Source: UBA6626 sp963579995
GTDB lineage: Bacteria > Planctomycetota > Phycisphaerae > Phycisphaerales > Phycisphaeraceae
Assembly (NCBI GenBank): GCA_963579995.1
Contig: CAUZIY010000017.1
Location: 1-32,806, forward strand
DNA length: 32,806 bases
Reading direction: 5' to 3'
Shown here: piece after piece, positions 17,431 through 24,867 of the stretch
How positions within the stretch are numbered: the first letter of the stretch is position 1
Layout: each line of letters begins with the position of its first letter
The notes under the pieces: generated by a model
The model's database searches: none
Told to the model about the DNA's origin: nothing
What the model saw: only the letters and a program-made list of their open reading frames with translations
Program-made: the position numbers and the translations under genes

Positions 17431-18393
17431 TCAAAACTCTCTGTTCGGCGGTTCATTGTAGAACAGGTCCTTGGTATCCGCCTCACCCACCTGGGCAAAG
17501 GCCTGCTCGTTCATCGGTATAGCCTCCGTCAAGTCGACATTACCCCACTCGGTGTCTACTTCGACGTTGCGATGGCTGAACTGTCCATCCGCAACGGTCA
17601 CGACGCGATAGTGCGGAGGCTGCGTCGTGGGGATCAGATCGTCGCCGTCGGCCCACTGATTCGCGGTCGCTCTTAAGCTGAGCACCGGCACGCCGTTGAC
17701 CACCCGTTCCTTGGTCGTGTGAATGTGTCCGTGCAAGATCGCCAGAAGGTTCTTGCGTGCAAACAACTGCCAGAACCTTTCCATATCCTCGGGCACCTCG
17801 CAGTCGGCCCATGGCAACTCGTCGACGGGAGCAGCCGGCAGATGCATCGCGACGATCACGGGCATCTCGTCGGGTAGCGAGGCGCATTCACTTTCCAGCA
17901 GTCTCATTGAAGACTCTCGCAATGGGTCCGTGTCAGGATGTGGCAGGTCCCTTAAAACGTACCGCAGCGTGTCGAGGCAGATGAAGCGCACGCTTTTGTG
18001 CGTAAACGCGAAGTCTAGAGAATCGGGAACGGGTGAGCCGGGAAAAAGCTGGTGGATGAATGGTTTGTTCCCATCGTGATTGCCCGGCAGAAAATAGATG
18101 GGCATATCCTCCAGACCAGGGAACCCCAATCCCTGAGGACCAGGAAAAGCAGCACTACAGCGCAACTGAATTGCATCAGAAAAACATGCGTATTGCCGAT
18201 CGGTCGGGAAGCAGACGTAATCGCCGGTACCGAGAATGAAATCAACCTTGTCCGCCTCATGGCGGGCGATATGCTGCAACACGCGTTGCAGCGTGAAGTG
18301 AGTGCACAGCCCGCGCAACAGACTATCCGGCGTGTCCATCAGATGACAGTCGGTAATTTGAATAAAGGAAAAATGATCGCACCCATCAATCAT
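17431..18393 (-). CDS. Calcineurin-like metallophosphoesterase
   Basis: 320 residues with a complete active-site set: ITDCHLM (D-x-H), GTGDYV, LPGNHDG, AMHLP and LHGHIHT. Unlike the propeller fusion at 5.6-7.7 kb, the GNHD motif is intact, so this is probably an active two-metal phosphoesterase. The size and motif spacing are like those of CpdA/GpdQ-type phosphodiesterases. No signal peptide. The C-terminal 60 residues are beta-rich with an acidic tail. Its ATG overlaps the stop of the M24 gene by four bases (ATGA, 18390-18393). In this operon it could remove a phosphate or open a phosphodiester in the substrate. Confidence 0.92.
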   Translation of the reverse strand: MIDGCDHFSFIQITDCHLMDTPDSLLRGLCTHFTLQRVLQHIARHEADKVDFILGTGDYVCFPTDRQYACFSDAIQLRCSAAFPGPQGLGFPGLEDMPIYFLPGNHDGNKPFIHQLFPGSPVPDSLDFAFTHKSVRFICLDTLRYVLRDLPHPDTDPLRESSMRLLESECASLPDEMPVIVAMHLPAAPVDELPWADCEVPEDMERFWQLFARKNLLAILHGHIHTTKERVVNGVPVLSLRATANQWADGDDLIPTTQPPHYRVVTVADGQFSHRNVEVDTEWGNVDLTEAIPMNEQAFAQVGEADTKDLFYNEPPNREF

Positions 18394-19655
18394 GTTGTGT
18401 CATCGCCCCGTATAAAAGGTCTACGTGTCGTGAGATACTCCCAGCCGTCTTCACCGAGCATCACCATGTCTTCATAAAGGATACCTTCGGAAAATACTTC
18501 CGTGCAGGCCACGGCACCCACTTCATACCTCACGTCAGATCGTGCGGTTTCGCCGCGGCCGATGATGGGCTGCTCATGGATATTCAGTCCGATGCCATGA
18601 AACCAATAGTGAAAATCGATTCCACTGGCAGCCTGTGCCGCCTCGATCTCCTGCTCAGCTTCGACACCGGTCATTCCCGGTTTGATCGCACGGTTCATGA
18701 GCAACTGCATCTCGGTAAGCCGAGCTTGCTGCTCCCTAATCTGTGTCCGGTGCGGCTGGGCCTTGTCCGGGTTGATCCATTCGTAAAGTGACAGATCAAC
18801 CCAATAGCCCTCGTAAGTCATGCAGAAGTCACCGCAAAACAGTTCGGTCTCTGGGTCATACGTCTTGGCTTTAAACCAGTCGCGGGCCACGCGAGAGTCT
18901 TGTGAATCTTTACCCAACCAACTGAATCCGTATTGCTGGCAGGTGGGAATGATGGCAGCCCGACCGTTGCGTGCCGCCATCTCTGTACTCAGCACACGCA
19001 TCGCGCGCTCGATGTCCTTGTTTCGACTCAAATGCTCAATGGCGATCTCCAGGCTCTCGTTGAAAACATTCACGCCGGCTTTGATGACTTCAATCTCGAA
19101 CGGCGACTTCTCGCTTCGCAACTGATAGAAGATTGCGTCCGACGAGACGAACTCGACTTCGGGCAACTGCTCTTGAATCAAGCACACATACTTATAGGGC
19201 ATCCACTCGGTTTCAATACCGATACGCCCGTTACCCAACTCCTTGTGTTTGAGCAGTTCACAAGCCGGTTGCGCCTCACCGTCAAAGCTGGCCATATTGA
19301 ATGCGTACATGTTTTGCAGCCAGTGCGGGCGGGTGGGCATCTCCATCCCCCATGAAACGGCGCCGGTACCCAAGCCAAATGGCTCGCCGTCGCGTGGAAC
19401 GATGACCCATGCGTTTTCCTCGGCAGGCATGAGCGTCATCTGGCCGTGATCCCACCAGTGTGTGAGCCAGCAAACGTTCTCCGCACGGATTACAAATAGA
19501 GCATCCAGGTCCTGGGCTACCATCGCCTGCCTTAGACGTCTTAGCACACGCGCATCCCACTGATCTTTAGCTGGGTCAGATTCAGCCACTGGTAAACCTG
19601 GCCCCGCCATGATCTTTTCGCGATCCTCCAGTGCCACAATGCCTTTAATGTCCAT
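18390..19655 (-). CDS. M24-family metallopeptidase / creatinase-fold protein
   Basis: 421 residues with a creatinase N-terminal domain (about 30-195) and a pita-bread catalytic domain (about 200-405). Metal ligands are all visible: the two Asp residues are spaced D-x10-D in GDFCMTYEGYWVD, the His in FHGIGLNIHEQP, and the two Glu residues in CTEVF and YEDMVML. The fold is shared by Xaa-Pro peptidases and by non-peptidases such as creatinase, so peptide cleavage is not certain; in a catabolic operon an amide or C-N hydrolase role is possible. The ATG at 19655 shares one base with the upstream stop (TGATG) and has CAGGAG eight bases before it. A GTG at 19658 is less likely. Confidence 0.9.
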   Translation of the reverse strand: MDIKGIVALEDREKIMAGPGLPVAESDPAKDQWDARVLRRLRQAMVAQDLDALFVIRAENVCWLTHWWDHGQMTLMPAEENAWVIVPRDGEPFGLGTGAVSWGMEMPTRPHWLQNMYAFNMASFDGEAQPACELLKHKELGNGRIGIETEWMPYKYVCLIQEQLPEVEFVSSDAIFYQLRSEKSPFEIEVIKAGVNVFNESLEIAIEHLSRNKDIERAMRVLSTEMAARNGRAAIIPTCQQYGFSWLGKDSQDSRVARDWFKAKTYDPETELFCGDFCMTYEGYWVDLSLYEWINPDKAQPHRTQIREQQARLTEMQLLMNRAIKPGMTGVEAEQEIEAAQAASGIDFHYWFHGIGLNIHEQPIIGRGETARSDVRYEVGAVACTEVFSEGILYEDMVMLGEDGWEYLTTRRPFIRGDDTT

Positions 19656-20431
19656 CACTGCAACTCCTGTGCATCAGTAAATATGCGTTTGAAGTCCTCG
19701 AATGACACCCGCGCATCTACATTCTGGCAATCGATCGCTAGACGTGATGTAGCGTGATCCGTGAAGCTCCATTGGATGGGAAACTCGCAATGCCATAGTC
19801 GTAGTGAGCGATAGTACGGCGCAAGCAGTTCATCGATCCGTATGCTGCGTGAACCGCTGGGATAGGCGAAGTGATCAACAACCAATCCAAGTCGCTTTTC
19901 AATGATCGCATTGGATGTTTCAATCTCCCACAGTACCGCTTGATCCCCGCCAGCAGCGTGTTTGTCGGTCATCTTGCAGTGCGTCGCGGTGTGAGCACCG
20001 ATCTCCCAGTTGGCATCAAGGAGTTGGCGGGCGTGATCCCAATCCATAAACGGCCTTTCCACAACGCCCTCCGTCTGCGTTCGCACGGATTGGCTTCGAC
20101 CTGCTGAAGCAGCTTCCAACCCGTCCGTGATAACATAACAAGTTGCCTTCATGCCAAATTCTTGCATGATCGGCATGGTGACTGTTCGTGTATCCAGCCA
20201 GCCATTGTCAAAATTCATTGCCACAGCACGATCGGGCACCACTCGTTTCCTGGTAAGCCAATCGAGCACTGCGGTCATCGATATAACTTGCCAACCCTCT
20301 TGGGCGATGTACTCCATTTGCCGCTGAAATTCACTTTGACCGATGATGCCGGACAAAGATTCGCACGTAGCCAGCATATCATCTGGATAGACGTGGTGAT
20401 AAACCAGAATCGGCACCCGCTGTTCGCTCAT
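19655..20431 (-). CDS. NodB-homology polysaccharide deacetylase-like protein
   Basis: 258 residues from the ATG at 20431 (a TTG at 20437 adds two). No signal peptide, so it acts in the cytosol unless exported otherwise. ILVYHHV opens the domain. The first NodB motif reads MNFDNGW instead of the usual TFDDG, keeping the catalytic-base Asp but replacing the metal-ligand Asp with Asn. The second motif GAHTATH is intact (HxxxH), and HFAYPSGS matches the third motif. Active relatives remove N- or O-acetyl groups from sugars. First gene of the nine-gene operon, 179 bases after the HAF/PEP-CTERM gene. The missing Asp raises doubt about a standard zinc mechanism. Confidence 0.88.
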   Translation of the reverse strand: MSEQRVPILVYHHVYPDDMLATCESLSGIIGQSEFQRQMEYIAQEGWQVISMTAVLDWLTRKRVVPDRAVAMNFDNGWLDTRTVTMPIMQEFGMKATCYVITDGLEAASAGRSQSVRTQTEGVVERPFMDWDHARQLLDANWEIGAHTATHCKMTDKHAAGGDQAVLWEIETSNAIIEKRLGLVVDHFAYPSGSRSIRIDELLAPYYRSLRLWHCEFPIQWSFTDHATSRLAIDCQNVDARVSFEDFKRIFTDAQELQ

Positions 20432-20609
20432 GGACAAATTCTATTTACCGGTTTGAGGGGCTACCAACTTCACATGAGGCCTACACCATGGTCCAACGGG
20501 CAAAGTGGAGGCGATATCACAAGAGCTTCTTACGTGATGATATCCGTTTGGCCTAAAAGCACACTAACTGCGCCGGATATGGCGCCCTGCTTGGCAAGTC
20601 GCTTCACTA

Positions 20610-22061
20610 TCAAGGCCGACGGCCAAGGCACGCCAAGCCAAGGATGAATATCGCGGTGGTTGTTGGTTCAGGCACCACCATCGTGGCACCAACAGCGTGC
20701 AGGTTCTGCGTAAAGGATAGTCCTTGCGCCGCAGTCCAGTTGGCACCCAAGATGCCAAGATCCGCCACATCCGTGATATCATCATCGTTGAAGTTGCCTT
20801 GGTTGAAAGTGGTGTCTATCTGATTGAAGTTGGCGCCAACGACTCCCAAGTCGGCCACATCCACCACGCCGTCACCGTTGGCGTCGCCAGGGATAAGCGG
20901 CGGCATGATCTCCAACCGCCAGCCACGCTCGTTCCCATCCAAATTACCCGTCCCCACGATGAAACGCCCATTAGGACTGATATCCTTGGCGTCGTAAAAG
21001 CTCCAGCCTGAATCCTCCGGCAGAAGGGTGTCCAAGTCGCTGGCGATCATGAGGCCGCTGTTGGCGTCGTACAGGAAGGCGACACTGTGGGTTCCGGCCG
21101 CCGGGTCTCGGTCACTCTCGTCGGTACCAACAACCATTCGGTTGTTGCTGATGGCCCGACCCTTGGAGTCAAAGGTATCGGGCAGGATGCTGACCATGCT
21201 ACCGCCGAAGGGAACAAAAAATGCCTCCCAATTTCCGTCGGCGGTTCCTGACTGGCCAACCACATCCTTACCGATGTTGACTCCCATTCCAGAACTGAAG
21301 TCAAAAGCACCACTGCCACCGAGTGTACCCAGGTCCACCGGCGAAGCGGCGCCGGCGAGCCACAAAAACGCATGGTGGGCTGGACCCGATTCGGACTGAC
21401 CACCGCGTCCGGTGGCATCGTTAGCGTTGTTCATGTCAAAAAGTGCAGAATCCGGTGGGAACAAGACCGTTGCGTTTTCCGGTGTATCCATCGGTGTGAT
21501 GATAAAACTGCGATCAGCACCGTCGAGGCTAGCCAGTTCAGCCGCTCCGCCGATCTTGCCGTTATTGGAAATGGCATTGCCTGATACCTTGGAAGCACTG
21601 TTGGAGTCGAGTGTCGTCGAACCGCCGATCCCCGAAACCATCCCGCCAGGACCGAAGCTTGGTTCCCAATAGAACAGCCGATCTCTGTCTGGCCCGTCGG
21701 CATGAAAGGCGACGCCGGTAATTTGTCCAGAGTCGTTGATGGCCAGGCCACGTGTATTTATCTGCCCACTGAATTCCGGCAGCGCTCCGCCAAGGTCAAT
21801 CAACCCACTGGTGGCATCCCAAAGAAACGCGTGCGTCGAACCCGATTCAGGATCTGCTTCGCCGGTCACTTGCCCCAGGTTATTGACACCCCAGGCCCCG
21901 CTCGAGTTACCGCCTAACGTCGGGATTTCAGTGACACTCACAACCGTAATGTCGGCCATCGAAGTGACCGCCGGGATTACCATTGCCCCCGCAATACACA
22001 AAACAAGTAGCGTGGATATATCACGATTTTTCATGCGCGTGCCTATTGGGGTATCCCTCAT
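20610..22061 (-). CDS. HAF-repeat surface protein with dockerin-like Asp-rich loops and PEP-CTERM signal
   Basis: 483 residues. An export signal (TLLVLCIAGAMVIPAVTSMA) follows the start. The middle has several HAF-type repeats: LGGNSSGAWGVNNLGQVTGE, then HAFLWDATSGLIDLGG, and again HHAFLW with VDLGTLGGSG. Two Ca-loop-like segments follow, GDANGDGVVDVADLGVVGAN and GNFNDDDITDVADLG, resembling type I dockerin repeats. The C-terminus VPEPTTTAIFILGLACLGRR is a PEP-CTERM sorting tail, normally processed by an exosortase (none in this window). ATGs at 22061 (after AAGAAGAG) and 22034 are both plausible starts. Probably a cell-surface or matrix protein; enzymatic activity is not indicated. Confidence 0.9.
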   Translation of the reverse strand: MRDTPIGTRMKNRDISTLLVLCIAGAMVIPAVTSMADITVVSVTEIPTLGGNSSGAWGVNNLGQVTGEADPESGSTHAFLWDATSGLIDLGGALPEFSGQINTRGLAINDSGQITGVAFHADGPDRDRLFYWEPSFGPGGMVSGIGGSTTLDSNSASKVSGNAISNNGKIGGAAELASLDGADRSFIITPMDTPENATVLFPPDSALFDMNNANDATGRGGQSESGPAHHAFLWLAGAASPVDLGTLGGSGAFDFSSGMGVNIGKDVVGQSGTADGNWEAFFVPFGGSMVSILPDTFDSKGRAISNNRMVVGTDESDRDPAAGTHSVAFLYDANSGLMIASDLDTLLPEDSGWSFYDAKDISPNGRFIVGTGNLDGNERGWRLEIMPPLIPGDANGDGVVDVADLGVVGANFNQIDTTFNQGNFNDDDITDVADLGILGANWTAAQGLSFTQNLHAVGATMVVPEPTTTAIFILGLACLGRRP

Positions 22062-22461
22062 GGTGTAGATCTCTTCTTTTTAATTATTTCTTGTTACGGT
22101 TAAATGCTTTGGCAAAAGGCAAAATCTGAATCGGGAATTGGGGGGCTTGGGATACCGGATGACTACTATTTTATCTTCCACTGAAGTACCGGGGAAAAAT
22201 CTGACCAATTGCAAAACCCATCAAATTACTGAATGTGCTTAACGAAACGGACTTACAGGGTCTAGTGCAACTTGCCGGTGATCCAAGGCGGATGTCACTA
22301 GTCCAAAATGCGGACCCTTACCCAGTATTTGCACTTCCAAAAAAAAACCAAGGCGAGACCGTCGGTCTGGCCCTGGATTATTTTGTTTCCTCCGTGCAGA
22401 CCACCAACCCTTAAATCTTCTCAGATGGCAAACCGCTTGTGCTTGTATGTATTAGCCCACC
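22062..22461 (-). other. Intergenic region with a terminator; otherwise no gene seen
   Basis: This 400-base stretch separates two minus-strand PEP-CTERM genes. It contains the terminator of the upstream gene (22339-22376) and, nearer 22062, an AT-rich stretch that may hold the promoter of the HAF-repeat gene. I see no convincing coding frame or RNA structure in the remainder. Confidence 0.6.
22339..22376 (-). terminator. Intrinsic terminator of the PEP-CTERM gene at 22462-23172
   Basis: On the minus strand a 13-base stem with two mismatches (22376-22364 with 22360-22348) encloses a 3-base loop and is followed by nine T residues (22347-22339). It lies 85 bases after the stop codon. The long T run directly after the stem makes this a convincing terminator. 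Confidence 0.8.
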
Positions 22462-23172
22462 TTAGCGTCGTCGCCTCAGCATCAACAAGCCACCCATCGC
22501 CATCAAGCCCATCGTGGCCGGCTCAGGAATTGGAATGAACCGAATTTCAGAAAGTGTCGGGTTACTGGACTCGACGGCTAGAATCGACACCACGACGTGA
22601 CGCGCTGTAAAAGCACCGGTACCTAATAGTTCGCCAGCATATTCGTCCCGACCAGACCCTAGAGCCATATCGAAAATACCAAGATCGGACCAATCGCCAC
22701 CTTCGCTTGGTGCCTCCACGGCCGAATACTGCACCCGCACTTGCTGTGCACCACGTGACAGGCAGCAGCCGTCGTTGTAGTTCCAAACATGAATGTCACC
22801 AACCTGTTCGGTCTGGTTGAACTCAAGGGCGACAAAGGTCAGATCAGAATTGGGAATACCAAGATAATCCGCTGGCGCCTCGTTCCACTTATTCTTATCC
22901 GTCAACCAGTGAGCGCCGCCGTTGCTCGTGTCCGTCCATGCCACATTATTATGGGTACCCGTTTCAGCATCGAACCCGTTGCCATTGACCAAGTTAATTG
23001 GGTTACAGCAATTATCGCTGCTCGTTGACCGTTCCCAACTGCCCGCAGTTACATTCGCAAATGCGTCGCTTGAATTCTGGTCATCACCGATGTACAGATC
23101 CGCAGCTTGCACAGAAACCGGCATAGCGATCGCCCCGACCACCAAGCTTAAAATACAAAAGAACTTCTTCAT
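22462..23172 (-). CDS. PEP-CTERM exported protein with a discoidin-like beta domain
   Basis: 236 residues. A signal peptide (MKKFFCILSLVVGAIAMPVSVQA) is followed by a beta-rich domain and the C-terminal sorting tail IPEPATMGLMAMGGLLMLRRRR, a textbook PEP-CTERM signal: PEP, membrane helix, Arg cluster. The mature domain contains NPINLVNGNGFDAETGTH, FVALEFNQTEQVGDIHVWN and a late VVSILAVESSNPTLSEIRF, a layout I associate with F5/8 type C (discoidin-like) ligand-binding domains. Two CysCys pairs (DNCCNP and DGCCLS) could form disulfides. The ATG has a perfect AAGGAGG seven bases upstream, implying high translation. Likely a carbohydrate-binding surface protein; the exact ligand is unknown. Confidence 0.88.
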   Translation of the reverse strand: MKKFFCILSLVVGAIAMPVSVQAADLYIGDDQNSSDAFANVTAGSWERSTSSDNCCNPINLVNGNGFDAETGTHNNVAWTDTSNGGAHWLTDKNKWNEAPADYLGIPNSDLTFVALEFNQTEQVGDIHVWNYNDGCCLSRGAQQVRVQYSAVEAPSEGGDWSDLGIFDMALGSGRDEYAGELLGTGAFTARHVVVSILAVESSNPTLSEIRFIPIPEPATMGLMAMGGLLMLRRRR

Positions 23173-23384
23173 TACGCTGCCTCCTTAAACCAAATTTCCC
23201 CCGCAGACGAATGTAAGCAGGTTGAATTGCTAATTAAATAATAACGTGGCGATGAAGAAAGGTGAACCCCATTCAGAGGGTTTTGCCATTAATTTTGCAT
23301 TTTCCCAATCAATCAAGGCTTACTCACTTGAATGCATGCCCACCAAGCCCGCGTGACTTCTAAGAGTGTATTTTAAAGGAACTT

Positions 23385-23534
23385 ATGAATATGGCGCACT
23401 CCCCTCAAAAATCACAACGCCTCAAGCGCCGAACGCTGTTCACCGAAAACCCTCTACCACGCGTATTGATCGTTGTTCATATTGCCTATCCAGGATCCCC
23501 GGTAACTAATCAATCTGATGACCTTGGCCGTTAA
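23385..23534 (+). CDS. Possible small protein (49 residues)
   Basis: An ATG at 23385 is preceded by AAAGGA at a good distance and opens a 49-codon frame ending in TAA. The N-terminal half is strongly basic (KSQRLKRR) and the middle has a short hydrophobic stretch (VLIVVHIAY) too short for a sure membrane helix. I recognise no family. The ribosome binding site is the only evidence; a chance frame is quite possible. Confidence 0.25.
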   Translation: MNMAHSPQKSQRLKRRTLFTENPLPRVLIVVHIAYPGSPVTNQSDDLGR

Positions 23535-23689
23535 CCAAAAACCTGACCCGGTTAATCCCAGATCACTTCCTGGTTCGGTACCCAAAAAGTGAACCCCATT
23601 GCAGTGCCAGCTCTTGGACTACCAAACTCTTGTCAAACCAACCCAGGACCCTGGCATGGTAGCTGCCATATTGTCATGGTTTATCTTTC

Positions 23690-23723
23690 AACATCAATAT
23701 ATAACACAGTTAACATCAATATA
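23690..23723. repeat. 12-base direct repeat with 22-base period
   Basis: AACATCAATATA occurs at 23690-23701 and again at 23712-23723. The 22-base period is about two helical turns, so a protein could contact both copies on one face. They lie some 230-260 bases upstream of the predicted porin transcription start. The AT-rich context makes chance possible. Confidence 0.45.
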
Positions 23724-23778
23724 AAATATCGGATCGTCTGACTAATTAACTGACCACCCCTGCAGGGATGATGACATT

Positions 23779-23817
23779 TTAGGCATATATTGTCGGTTTG
23801 TTAACCTATATGCCTAA
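23779..23817. promoter_or_regulatory. 11-base inverted repeat, possible activator site
   Basis: TTAGGCATATA (23779-23789) is exactly complementary to TATATGCCTAA (23807-23817), with a 17-base spacer. Its centre is about 150 bases upstream of the start predicted from the sigma-54 promoter, within the usual range of enhancer sites bound by sigma-54 activators. No T run follows, so it is unlikely to be a terminator. The binding protein is unknown. Confidence 0.6.
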
Positions 23818-23921
23818 GTTACAAGCAGGCACGGTCTTGATGGAAGGTGTCGTACCCACCAAATCAGGCTTTATCCCACGTTATATACAGAAAATAGACC
23901 CGTCAGCGAAATAATTGAATG

Positions 23922-23939
23922 TTGGCATGATGATTGCAT
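23922..23939 (+). promoter_or_regulatory. Sigma-54 (RpoN) promoter
   Basis: TTGGCATGATGATTGCAT matches the sigma-54 consensus TGGCAYR-N4-TTGCW. GG at 23924-23925 and GC at 23936-23937 are separated by exactly 10 bases, as required for the -24/-12 elements. Transcription would start near 23949, giving a leader of about 64 bases before the porin ATG at 24013. Confidence 0.8.
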
Positions 23940-24012
23940 GTTGTATTAGCAGATGTTCTTGTGCCCATTTTTTGGGCTTGTGTAAGCCACCCTTGTACTG
24001 AAGGAGTTTTGT

Positions 24013-24867
24013 ATGTTACTGTTTAGTTACATGAATCGATGTTTGGCAATTAGCTGCACGTTAGCGGCAGCACTCGTGATCGCGCCATCGGCAGCGTTGG
24101 CTGGAGATGGGCCAAACCAGGGAAGCGTCTCAGTGAACACCAGTGTTGACGTGACCACAGCCTATTTCTTCCGTGGCATCGTCCAGGAAGATCAGGGTTC
24201 AATCATTCAGCCTGCCATTGAAGTCGGCTTTAGCCTCTCCGACAACCTGTCCCTGTCCGTTGGCATCTGGAACAGTTTCCATGATGGACCATCCGGAACC
24301 GCAGGTGGCGCCGTCGACCCCGAGTCGTGGTACGAATCAGACCTTTACATTAGTGCAGGCACAAGCCTGTCAGACGACCTTGACGGAAGCCTGACTTTAA
24401 CGTGGTACACAAGCCCCAATGACGCGTTTGCAACCGTTACCGAAGTTGCCATCGGTCTAAGTATCGATGACAGCGATGGTCTTGCACTTTCCCCATCATT
24501 GACCCTTGCAATGGAAACCTCGAATTCAGCATTTGGTGCTGAAGAAGGCACGTACCTCGAACTGGGTATCGAGCCATCATTGGCCCCCTTTGCAAATGGT
24601 AATCTGCAAAACGTTGCCCTTTCTATGCCTATCACATTGGGTTTGGGAATCAACGATTACTACGAAACTGCAACGGACGATGATGACTTCGGATTCCTGG
24701 ACATTGGAATCGTCGGTAGCATGCCGCTATCAGTACCAGACAGCTACGGCAGTTGGACTTTGTCTGCTGGCGTGCACTTCCTGATGCTGGGCGACAACAC
24801 AGAAGCAGCTAACGGCGGTGACGAGGACGAGGTTATTGCGACCATCGGGATTTCCATGGGCTACTAG
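24013..24867 (+). CDS. Gcw_chp/TorF-like outer-membrane porin
   Basis: 284 residues. The ATG at 24013 is fixed by AAGGAG six bases upstream. A signal peptide (about residues 1-30, ending SAALA) leads into alternating-residue beta strands typical of a barrel. TTAYFFRGIVQED soon after the signal is the hallmark of the Gcw_chp/TorF putative porin family, and the protein ends in an aromatic residue (SMGY), as outer-membrane barrels usually do. The loops are rich in Asp and Glu, including a DDDD run and a GGDEDE stretch, giving an acidic surface. Expression probably depends on sigma-54. Such regulation often reflects nitrogen or carbon limitation, but no regulator is encoded nearby. Confidence 0.87.
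   Translation: MLLFSYMNRCLAISCTLAAALVIAPSAALAGDGPNQGSVSVNTSVDVTTAYFFRGIVQEDQGSIIQPAIEVGFSLSDNLSLSVGIWNSFHDGPSGTAGGAVDPESWYESDLYISAGTSLSDDLDGSLTLTWYTSPNDAFATVTEVAIGLSIDDSDGLALSPSLTLAMETSNSAFGAEEGTYLELGIEPSLAPFANGNLQNVALSMPITLGLGINDYYETATDDDDFGFLDIGIVGSMPLSVPDSYGSWTLSAGVHFLMLGDNTEAANGGDEDEVIATIGISMGY

Larger units (their letters stand above)
23173..24012. other. Long intergenic regulatory region
   Basis: This 840-base region lies between divergently transcribed genes. It holds a possible 49-codon frame (23385-23534), a 12-base direct repeat (23690-23723), an 11-base inverted repeat (23779-23817) and a sigma-54 promoter (23922-23939), entered separately. GTGAACCCCATT also occurs twice (23262-23273 and 23589-23600). 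Otherwise the sequence is AT-rich and shows no long coding frame. Confidence 0.6.

Noticed and set aside
20570..20585. GCGCC/GGCGC hairpin after the HAF-repeat gene
   Set aside because: Only five base pairs and no T run on either strand, so it is not supported as a terminator.
23262..23600. GTGAACCCCATT repeated at 23262 and 23589
   Set aside because: Two short copies 327 bases apart with no shared context; not enough to call a regulatory repeat.
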